Assembly: GCF_033343995.1 (NCBI RefSeq)
Contig: NZ_CP137573.1
Location: forward strand, 6,853,001-6,917,000
Direction: 5' to 3'
Source of the DNA: Streptomyces sp. HUAS YS2
Lineage (GTDB): Bacteria > Actinomycetota > Actinomycetes > Streptomycetales > Streptomycetaceae
Length of the DNA stretch: 64,000 bases
Shown one piece after another: positions 41,436 to 48,060 of this stretch (position 1 is its first letter; every line of letters starts with the position of its first letter). Below the pieces are notes generated by a model that was given only the letters and a program-made list of their open reading frames with translations, did not search any database and was not told where the DNA came from. The translations under genes were made by a program, and so were the position numbers.

Positions 41436-42526
41436 GCGGTGCCGGTCCGGCGGCCGCCGCGCCGCCCGGCCCTGTCGAGATCGTCGAGATCGGCGGGGCC
41501 GGACTGGCGGAGCTGACCTGCGCCCGGCTGCTGGCCGGGCGCGGGCACCGGGTCCGGCTGCCGCCGCCCGGGCCGGGCACCGCGGGGTCGGGCGCCGCGG
41601 GGGCGCGGCCGCTGCTGCTCGCCGGACCTGCACTGGAACTGCTGGACTCGCTGTGGGGTCCAGGACTCCTGGACGGGACCTGGGAGGTGACACACCGCCA
41701 GGTGCGCTGGGGCGACGGGCCGCCGGCCCGGTTCGCACAGGCCGGCCGGGTGGTGGACGGGGCCGAGGTGGCCGTCCGCATGCGGGAGCGGCTGGCGGAG
41801 CACAGCAGGGACGAGGGGTCCGCGGATCCCCCGGAGGGACCGCCCGGCTGGGTGTTGACCGCCCGTGCGGACCGGCTGCCGCGCCGCTCGACGAACCGCG
41901 CGGCGTCGCTTGGGGAACCCTTCCTGGTGTCCGAACGGGCCGCCGGGCGGCGGCGGTTGCTGGCCGGAACGGCCCCGCTGCGCCCCGGTGCCGACGAGCG
42001 CACCGCCGTCCTCGGCACCGCCGAAGCGGGCTGGGCGCAGCTCACCCCGCTGGGGCGCGGCGCCGCCCTCGTACAGGCCATGGTGCCCGGTCCGGCCGGG
42101 GACCCCGTCGCCGTGCTCGCCCGGCTGGCCGCCGAGACTGGTCTCGGGGCGCTCCTGCGCCACCCGCCCCGTTCCGCCGCCGCCGTCCCGGCCGCCCCGC
42201 TGCTGCACCCGGCCCCCGCGACGGCACCGGCCGGGGACGCCCCGGGCCGGCTGCTGGTGGGGGCCGGAGCCATTCGCTACGACCCCCTCAGCGGCACCGG
42301 AACCGCGCAGGCCCTGCGTACGGGCATCCTCGCCGCCGCCGTCATCGACGCGGCCGTGCGGGGGACCGCGGCGCCCCGTGCGCTGTGCGCCCACTACGCC
42401 GCCCGGCTGCGCGCGGCCTACGTCGAACACCAGCGCAACTGCGCCCGGTTGTACGGGAGCGCCTTCGCCGGACCCGCCTGGTCCGACGAACTCGACGGCG
42501 CCCGGAACGCCGTCGCGGTCGGCTGA
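41432..42526 (+). CDS. FAD-dependent monooxygenase, LodB/QhpG-like
   Basis: 364-residue flavoprotein. The N-terminal Rossmann motif is a slightly altered GGAGLAELTCARLLAGRGHRV (last Gly of GxGxxG replaced). The C-terminal AIRYDPLSGTGTAQALRTG is the FAD-contact motif of the tryptophan-halogenase-like, LodB and QhpG monooxygenases, and GWAQLTPLGRGAALVQ fits the same group. LodB and QhpG oxygenate the Trp that becomes CTQ, so a role in maturing the split LodA-like protein is a strong contextual inference. It is short for the family (usual 370-500) and lacks the halogenase WxWxIP motif. ATGA overlap with the preceding gene. Confidence 0.75.
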   Translation: MSGAGPAAAAPPGPVEIVEIGGAGLAELTCARLLAGRGHRVRLPPPGPGTAGSGAAGARPLLLAGPALELLDSLWGPGLLDGTWEVTHRQVRWGDGPPARFAQAGRVVDGAEVAVRMRERLAEHSRDEGSADPPEGPPGWVLTARADRLPRRSTNRAASLGEPFLVSERAAGRRRLLAGTAPLRPGADERTAVLGTAEAGWAQLTPLGRGAALVQAMVPGPAGDPVAVLARLAAETGLGALLRHPPRSAAAVPAAPLLHPAPATAPAGDAPGRLLVGAGAIRYDPLSGTGTAQALRTGILAAAVIDAAVRGTAAPRALCAHYAARLRAAYVEHQRNCARLYGSAFAGPAWSDELDGARNAVAVG

Positions 42527-42620
42527 CTCCCTCGACCGCCTACGGGTCGCACGAGGGGCGCCAGGTCAGGTGCGGCAGGAGGTCCCGCCACTGCTGTTCG
42601 GGGATGCTGAGGGGGTACGC

Positions 42621-43255
42621 CTAGCACAGGGCCCCATAGATGCGGTCGGTGGCCAGGCCGAGGACGAAGTTGCGGGAGGGCTGCCGCCGACCGCCAACGA
42701 CGACGAGGTAGGGCCGGTCGTCCGGGAAGGCCTTCACCTTCTGCATGTCGTGCAGGGCCATCCGGCTCGGGGTCCGCCATGCCCCGTCCGGTCCGACGTC
42801 CCAGATCCGGTGCACCTCGTCGCCGGAGAAGCCGTACGGGTTCTCCGGCGAACCGGGTCACCGCTCGTCGGCCGTCCCGGGTCAGCTCGATGTCCGTGAC
42901 GGTGCCGTCGAAGCGCAGGCTGCGCTTGCGGACCGGCTTGCGGGGGTCGCGTACGTCGGTGAAGTACACCGTGCCGTCCTGCAGGGCGGTGGACACCTCG
43001 CTGTGGCCGACGGGGTAGTAGCCCGCGTTGGTGGCGGGCAGCCGGCCCGCCCGCTCCCGGTTCCGCGGGTCCCGCACGTCGTACAGGCGCAGGTTCTCGG
43101 CGTTCTCCTCGGATCCGGTCGCCCAGGAACCAGGGGCTGCCCTCGAGGAGGCGGGATTCCGCCGCGACCTTCTGGCCGAACGTACGGCCCGAGCCGTCGA
43201 GGGCGCCGTCGACGTCCGCTGCCGACTCCGCGCGTCCGACACGTCCGCGCCCGCC
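42621..43255 (-). pseudogene. Frameshifted LVIVD-repeat protein
   Basis: Pieces of one protein lie in at least two frames. DVDGALDGSGRTFGQKVA and LLEGSPWFLGD (frame a) continue after a shift near 43115 as ENAENLRLYDVRDPRN and GTVYFTDVRDPRKP (frame b), and after a shift near 42858 as ENPYGFSGDEVHRIWDV to the natural end DRIYGALC. LVIVD/beta-propeller repeats occur in secreted or surface actinobacterial proteins. It starts within ~15 bp of the ATP-grasp stop, so it was probably the third gene of the RiPP-like operon. Repeated sequencing errors are possible but two in 640 bp would be unusual. Confidence 0.65.
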
Positions 43256-43268
43256 GCCTGAGGCGGGA

Positions 43269-44219
43269 TCACCGGTCGGGCCCGCCGGCCTGCGCGCAGG
43301 AGAGCAGGAAGTCGAGGAAGTGGTCGTCGAGCGGTTCGCCCAGCAGCGGCTGCAGGAAGAGGAACTGCCCCTGCGGGTTGACCTCCAGCCAGACGGACTC
43401 GCCGTCCGGGGTCAGCTTGATGTCGATGGCGCCCATGCGCAGCCCGAGGCGCCGCAGCACCTCCACCACGCGGCGGCCCACATCGGGCGGCACCGGCCAC
43501 GTGGAGATGGGCACGTTGAGGTCGGGGCGCCAGTCGAGCCGGTCGGTCTCGATGAGGGCGGCGTACATGCGTTCGCCGAAGCAGTTGAGCCGGACATGCC
43601 GACGGCCGGGGATGTACTCCTGGTAGACGGCCGGGCAGACGCTGAAGGACTCCTCGGGGATGGCCCGCGGATCGTCGATGTACTGCGTGAACATGAGCGG
43701 GCCGGTCGCGCCCACCACGGGCTTGACGATCATGCGGTCCACGCTCCGGGCGAACTCCGTCACCTCGTCGCGGGATTGGGAGACCAGCGTGCGCGGCACC
43801 CGGAAGCCGGCCTCCCGCGCCACGGAGAGCTGGTAGAGCTTGTCCGCGGCGCGGTCGGTCGCTTCGGGGGTGGAGATCCACTGGCCGCGGAAGGAGGCCG
43901 CGAGGATGCCGCCGAGGGCGCCGCGGCTGTCGTTGTCGACCAGGCGCCGCTGGTGGTCGGTCGCCGCGCGGGCGGAGGCCTGTTGGGCGGCCCGCATGCG
44001 CCGCCACCAGAGCACCCTCACCGCGTCGAGGGGGATGGTACGCCCCTCCGAGGTCAGAACGGTGCTGGGCGCGTCCCCGTGCGAGCTCCACGTCAGTCCG
44101 GGACGTCCGCTGATCCGGTCGCAGTCCACGACGTGGAAGTCGCGGAATCCGCGGCGGACGGCGGCGTCCCGGATGACGTGGGTGTGGAAGTCGTCCTCGA
44201 CGGACACCGTGAGGATCAT
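43269..44219 (-). CDS. ATP-grasp peptide ligase (MvdD/graspetide-synthetase-like)
   Basis: 316-residue ATP-grasp enzyme. The N-terminal pre-ATP domain starts MILTVSVEDDFHTHVI. Nucleotide-binding strands are RMIVKPVVGATG and YQEYIPGRRHVRL, and the metal-binding end is WLEVNPQGQFLFLQ, the form seen in MvdD/TgmB-type ligases that make omega-ester or omega-amide links in graspetides. Its ATG overlaps the stop of the upstream 87-residue ORF by one base (TGATG), the usual arrangement of precursor and ligase. The ligase probably binds the precursor leader and joins side chains in its Ser/Cys/Asp-rich tail. An amino-acid or peptide ligase with a free substrate is a less likely alternative. Confidence 0.85.
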   Translation of the reverse strand: MILTVSVEDDFHTHVIRDAAVRRGFRDFHVVDCDRISGRPGLTWSSHGDAPSTVLTSEGRTIPLDAVRVLWWRRMRAAQQASARAATDHQRRLVDNDSRGALGGILAASFRGQWISTPEATDRAADKLYQLSVAREAGFRVPRTLVSQSRDEVTEFARSVDRMIVKPVVGATGPLMFTQYIDDPRAIPEESFSVCPAVYQEYIPGRRHVRLNCFGERMYAALIETDRLDWRPDLNVPISTWPVPPDVGRRVVEVLRRLGLRMGAIDIKLTPDGESVWLEVNPQGQFLFLQPLLGEPLDDHFLDFLLSCAQAGGPDR

Positions 44220-44482
44220 CAGAGGGCGTCCACGCAGCAGTCGTCGGAGCAGCCGCACGAGCACGACTCCGACGCTGAGCCCGACATACGGCTGGCGTCG
44301 ATGACCAGCCCGGTGGTGGCGCGGACGGCCTCCTCCCACTCCCGGAGCTCCTCCGGAGTGTGCAGGCGGATGAACGAGTCGGGCTGCGCCCTGAGGATGA
44401 CGGGAGGAGCCAGATCGGACGAGATCTTGGACAGGGTCTCCACGCCTTCGCCCAGGGACTGGCCCAGCTTGAACGTTGCCAT
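44219..44482 (-). CDS. Putative RiPP precursor peptide with Cys/Ser/Asp-rich core
   Basis: 87-residue peptide. Residues 1-~66 form a leader-like region with predicted helix EELREWEEAVRATTG. The tail SCSCGCSDDCCVDAL (73-87) holds five Cys, three Ser and three Asp, preceded by SGSASE. Such a division fits a ribosomally made, post-translationally modified peptide. Known graspetide cores link Thr/Ser/Lys to Asp/Glu; a core rich in Cys would be unusual. A very strong Shine-Dalgarno, GGAGGTGA, precedes the ATG by 6 bases, suggesting high expression. It is directly coupled to the ATP-grasp gene. I see no peptidase or transporter fused or adjacent. Confidence 0.75.
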   Translation of the reverse strand: MATFKLGQSLGEGVETLSKISSDLAPPVILRAQPDSFIRLHTPEELREWEEAVRATTGLVIDASRMSGSASESCSCGCSDDCCVDAL

Positions 44483-44798
44483 GGTGAGTCACCTCCACGG
44501 AGGGGTTGGTGAGCTGGGTTCTCTCCACCAGCACAGCACCGTTGCGGCGTTGCCGCACATCGAACAACTTGACGCCTCAACAGACCGGGGGCATCATGCC
44601 GCGCCCGGACCGGCCCTGGCCTCCCCGGGGGCCGGGAGGCGTGGGGCGGCCGGGGATGGGGCGCTTCGGGACCGAACTCGGAGCCGACGTGCGCCAGCCG
44701 CTGTGCGGAGGCGGCTCGTTGTCGTCCGGGAGGCCGATCCGGAGTTCTCCGGATCGGCTGCGGGCCGCCCTGGCCAAGGGGGATGGGGTGGGATGCGG
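44483..44798. other. Non-coding stretch before the RiPP-like operon
   Basis: 316 bp without a convincing gene. The part nearest the precursor must hold its promoter; a short inverted repeat TGCGGC-GTT-GCCGCA lies at 44543-44557. A 66-residue minus-strand ORF (44577-44777) is Pro/Arg/Gly-rich, lacks a ribosome binding site and shows no family resemblance, so it was not called. Confidence 0.5.
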
Positions 44799-44842
44799 AA
44801 GGCCCCGGTGGCCGGCCTGGGGAGGGCGGCCACCGGGGCCTT
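44799..44842 (-). terminator. Terminator of the secreted transglycosylase gene
   Basis: Perfect 15-bp stem AAGGCCCCGGTGGCC (44799-44813) with its complement at 44828-44842 and a 14-base loop, 23 bp past the stop. Confidence 0.88.
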
Positions 44843-44865
44843 CGTACGTCTTTTGCCGCTGGTGC

Positions 44866-45270
44866 TTAGCACCAGTGGTTGGCCTGCCAGAAGTTCAAGG
44901 CGCCGACCGGGGAGCCGTAGCGGGAGTTCATGTAGTCCAGGCCCCACTTGATCTGGGTGGCTGGGTTGGCCTTCCAGTCCGCGCCCGCGGAGGACATCCT
45001 CGAGGCGGGCAAGGCCTGGACCAGGCCGTAGGCGCCGGAGGAGGCGTTGGTGGCGGTGTAGTCCCAGCCGCTCTCGTGCTCGACGATGTTGCTGAAGGCA
45101 TGGAACTGCGCCGGGTCCTTAATCATCTGCTGGGCGATCGGCTTGGCGCTCGTCGGAGCGGCGGCCTGGGCCGGCGCCGTGACGAGCAGGGCACCGGCGG
45201 CGGCAAGGCCGACGGTGCCCGCAAGGGTTTTCTTGGAGGCGGCGATGCGGCGGATGAAGGAGACGGACAC
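44866..45270 (-). CDS. Secreted transglycosylase (aggregation-promoting-factor/SLT-like)
   Basis: 134-residue exported cell-wall enzyme. The signal peptide runs from FIRRIAASKKTLAG through a hydrophobic core to APAQAAA (~37). The mature domain has EHESGWDYTATNASSGAYGLVQ with the catalytic Glu, then GADWKANPATQIKWGLDYMNSRYGSP and the terminal NFWQANHWC, typical of small lysozyme-like SLT/APF domains in actinobacteria. The GTG at 45270 has GGAAGG 6 bases upstream. The long 5' region, resembling the leaders of Rpf and SLT-type cell-wall hydrolase genes, suggests riboswitch control. Confidence 0.9.
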   Translation of the reverse strand: MSVSFIRRIAASKKTLAGTVGLAAAGALLVTAPAQAAAPTSAKPIAQQMIKDPAQFHAFSNIVEHESGWDYTATNASSGAYGLVQALPASRMSSAGADWKANPATQIKWGLDYMNSRYGSPVGALNFWQANHWC

Positions 45271-45274
45271 GTAG

Positions 45275-45450
45275 AACCTTCCGAAGGCAACAACGACGGT
45301 CGCGGGCACGCCTGGGGCGTGCGTGAGCCACTCACGCGGAGGAGGGGGGTTCGTCGGCGGGGCGGGGGTGAACCCCTGCCGCCTTGCGACAACACCGGTT
45401 AGCCAGGCCGCCGCCGAGACAACCCCCCTCCTACTAGCCCGGGTAGTAGG
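45275..45450 (-). promoter_or_regulatory. Candidate c-di-AMP (ydaO/yuaA-type) riboswitch leader
   Basis: The ~330-bp space before the transglycosylase gene has no ORF. Its minus-strand sequence holds GCAAGGCGGCAGGGGTTCAC and a terminal GCGACCGTCGTTG close to the gene, both of the kind I associate with ydaO leaders of Streptomyces cell-wall hydrolase genes such as rpfA. Several GC-rich stems can form. At the promoter-distal end CCTACTA and TAGTAGG (45430-45450) make a 7-bp inverted repeat. The match is from memory and only partial. Confidence 0.45.
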
Positions 45451-45599
45451 GGGCAGCAGGTCTCGGACCCCCGTCATTCGAAGAACCGCACGTGGGGTCG
45501 GAGGTGAGGGGCGGATGCACGGGCATCGCGGACTACTGTCCCCCGTCGCTTGTGACCTGGGCCCTGTGGGCCGCCTCACCGCCCGCGACGGCGAATCGG

Positions 45600-46040
45600 C
45601 TACCCCAGGCGGCGCGGCACCGGGGCGCCCGCGAGCGTCCGTAGCCGCCGCACCCGGTAGACCGGCGCACCCTCCTCGACGCACAGCTTCTCGGCCTCCT
45701 CCGCGTCCGCCGGTACCCGGTCGACCGCCGCGATCCGGCCGCCCGGCTCCTCGCCGAGCGAACGTGCCCAGCGGGTGAACGAGCGCAGCTCGCCGAAGCT
45801 GTGCAGCCGGGGCCCGCCGAGGACCACCCGGCGCGAGCCGCGCCGCGAGGTGATCAGGCCGTCGGTGCGCAGCGCGGCCAGCGCCTGGCGGACCGTGCCC
45901 CGGGACACGCCGTAGCGGCGGGCCAGTTCGTCCTCGGCGGGGAGCTTCGCCCCCGAACCGTACTCACCCGCCGTGATGGCGGTCCGCAGATCCCCCGCGA
46001 CCTTCAGATACAGCGGCGTCCTGCCCCGTTCCTCACTCAC
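45600..46040 (-). pseudogene. Truncated GntR (HutC-subfamily) regulator
   Basis: 146 residues from GTG 46040. The winged helix-turn-helix is complete (YLKVAGDLRTAITAGEYG, LPAEDELARRYGVSRGTVRQ) and the UTRA effector domain begins (LRSFTRWARSLGEEPGG, VYRVRRLRTL) but stops after about 60 residues; family members are about 240 long. No continuation is seen in the other frames. It may still bind DNA, but ligand sensing would be lost. It is 24 bp upstream of the phosphatase gene on the same strand in the reverse sense (downstream of it in transcription). Confidence 0.7.
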
Positions 46041-46064
46041 GGGCCCACCTTGCCATGATCGCGG

Positions 46065-47816
46065 TCAGTCGATCGGCTGCTCGACCCAGATGGTCTTGCC
46101 GGAGGCGCCGTATCTGCTCCCCCACCGGCTGCTGAGCTGGGCGACGAGGAAGAGTCCCCGTCCGCCCTCGTCGGTGTCCCGGGCGCGCCGCAGCCGTGGC
46201 TGGGCGTTTCCGGTGTCCGAGACCTCGCACACCAGGACGCGGTCCCGACTCCGGTCCACGATCAGGCGCAGTGTGACGCCGCTGCCCACATGGCGGATGG
46301 CGTTGGTGACCAGCTCGCTGACGATCAGTTCGGTGGTGAAGACGAGTTCGTCGAGGCCCCAGTCGGAGAGCCGGCCGGCCACGGCCTCGCGTGCGCGGGC
46401 GACCTCGGCCACATCGGCAGGGTAGGTCCACTCGGCGGTGTCGTCGGGCGGAACGGTGCGCAGGCGGGCCAGGAGCACGGCGACGTCGTCGGCGGGCGGA
46501 GAGGTGCGAGGAGCGGTCCGCACCAGGCCGTCGCCGATATCGGCGAGCGGCCGACCGGGCCGGCATGTGGCGGACAGGTGGTCGAGGAGGGCGGCGGGCT
46601 GCTCGTCGCGACCGGTCAGGCCGTCGGAGTAGAGCACGAGCGTGCTCCCGGTCGGCAGCAGGACATCGCTCACCTCGAAGGGAATCCCCCCGACGCCGAG
46701 GAGTGGGCCGGGGTCGACGTCGAGGTAGCGGGCCGCTCCGTCGGGCGTCACCACGACGGGCCGGGGATGCCCGGCGGCGGCCAGCCGGCAGCGTCCGGTG
46801 ATGGGGTCGTACACGGCGTACAGGCAGGACGCTCCGACCACGTCCGGGTGTTCGGCCTCCGCCGCGAGCCGGTGGACCAGGTCGTCCAGGTGCAGCAGGA
46901 CGTCGTCGGGCGGGAGGTCGAGGTGGGAGAGCGTCTGGACGGCAGCTCGCAACCGCGCCATGGTCGCGGTGGCCCGTAGCCCGTGGCCGATCACGTCCCC
47001 CACCACGAGGGCGACCCGCAGCGAGGCCAGCGGGATCACGTCGAACCAGTCCCCGCCGACGCTGAGTGCTCCCTCGGCCTCGAGATAGGTACCGGCGGTC
47101 TCCGCGGCGGCGATGTCCGTGCTCGCCGGCGGGAGCAGGCTGCGCTGGAGAGTGACGGCCATACGGTGCTCGCGGGTGAAGCGGCGTGCGTTGTCCACGG
47201 CGAGCCCTGCACGGGTGGCCAGCTCTCGCAGGATCCTCATGTCCTCCTCGCCGAAGGGCCGCGGATCGCGGGTGCGGGCGACGGCCACGTACCCCACGGC
47301 CACTCCCCGGGCGAACAGCGATGCGCCGAGGGTCTGGCGCATCCCCGGGGGCACGAGCCGCTTGAAGAGTTCGGAGTCGCCGCCGAGAGCCTCGACCGCG
47401 TCCTCGTGTGTCCAGAGGGCGACCCCACCCTTGTACAGCCGGCCGAAGTCGGGCAGCTCGGGAACGAGCGGCGCCTGCTCACCCACCTGCACCATCGCGG
47501 GCGGACGGGGACCGTGTGCGTGCTTGGCGGCCACGACGCGTCTCTGCTCGTGCGGGTCGAACACCGGCAGCGGCTCGTCTCCCACGAGAACGGACTCGGT
47601 GAGGGCGACGCTGCTCATGTCCCCGAGGGCCGGCACCAGGAGGTCGACCAGGTCCTCGGCCGTCTGGAACACGTCGAGGGAGCTGCCGATCCGGGAGGCC
47701 GCGTCGCTGAGCAGCAGCGCCGTCGAGCCGGTGGAGGGCCCGGGCTCGGCCCCGGCCCTCGCCTCGGCCCCGGCGGCAGGGTCTGGGTCTGGGTCTGGTT
47801 CTGGGGCGACGGTCAT
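46065..47816 (-). CDS. GAF-PP2C phosphatase fused to an anti-sigma-factor-like HATPase
   Basis: 583-residue regulatory protein. Residues ~30-215 form a GAF-like sensor. Residues ~220-440 are a SpoIIE/RsbU-type PP2C phosphatase (EGALSVGGDWFDV, VVGDVIGHGLRA, LYSDGLTG, ADDVAVLLARL; Asp metal ligands present). Residues ~455-580 are a RsbW-like HATPase (ELIVSELVTNAIRH, N-box, and DEGGRGLFLV, G-box). Such fusions are abundant in Streptomyces and combine phosphatase and kinase arms of a partner-switching pathway. The N-terminal PDPDPDPA stretch is encoded by a short GGGTCT-type tandem repeat (47781-47804). The ATG at 47816 is preferred over GTG 47822 because of GGGAG spacing. Confidence 0.9.
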   Translation of the reverse strand: MTVAPEPDPDPDPAAGAEARAGAEPGPSTGSTALLLSDAASRIGSSLDVFQTAEDLVDLLVPALGDMSSVALTESVLVGDEPLPVFDPHEQRRVVAAKHAHGPRPPAMVQVGEQAPLVPELPDFGRLYKGGVALWTHEDAVEALGGDSELFKRLVPPGMRQTLGASLFARGVAVGYVAVARTRDPRPFGEEDMRILRELATRAGLAVDNARRFTREHRMAVTLQRSLLPPASTDIAAAETAGTYLEAEGALSVGGDWFDVIPLASLRVALVVGDVIGHGLRATATMARLRAAVQTLSHLDLPPDDVLLHLDDLVHRLAAEAEHPDVVGASCLYAVYDPITGRCRLAAAGHPRPVVVTPDGAARYLDVDPGPLLGVGGIPFEVSDVLLPTGSTLVLYSDGLTGRDEQPAALLDHLSATCRPGRPLADIGDGLVRTAPRTSPPADDVAVLLARLRTVPPDDTAEWTYPADVAEVARAREAVAGRLSDWGLDELVFTTELIVSELVTNAIRHVGSGVTLRLIVDRSRDRVLVCEVSDTGNAQPRLRRARDTDEGGRGLFLVAQLSSRWGSRYGASGKTIWVEQPID

Positions 47817-48060
47817 GCGCACTCCCGGTAGTCGTTCCGGCTCGCGGCGTGCGGACCCGAAGAGGATCTTGCCCCAGTATCACCCGATATCGGCAAGGTC
47901 TCCTCCTCGCGGAATCCTTACGCGTGTCGCCCTGCCGGACTGCTGGGCATGTGCCTGCCCACAGGCGCGACGGCAGCTCGCGATCCCCCTGAGCGCAGCC
48001 CGTACAACTGAACTTGCACGGGCTGCACTTCCCCTCGGGAGCAGGGGTGGGTGACCGGGG

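Noticed and set aside
35620..44600. Integrative element or prophage carrying the CTQ-like and RiPP-like genes
   Set aside because: No integrase, transposase, tRNA attachment site or flanking direct repeats are visible, and base composition matches the surroundings. The region may be variable, but a defined mobile element cannot be supported.
44577..44777. 66-codon minus-strand ORF ending MMPPVC upstream of the RiPP-like precursor
   Set aside because: Considered as a second precursor because of the terminal Cys, but it has no ribosome binding site, a shadow-like Pro/Arg/Gly composition and no coupling to a modification gene.
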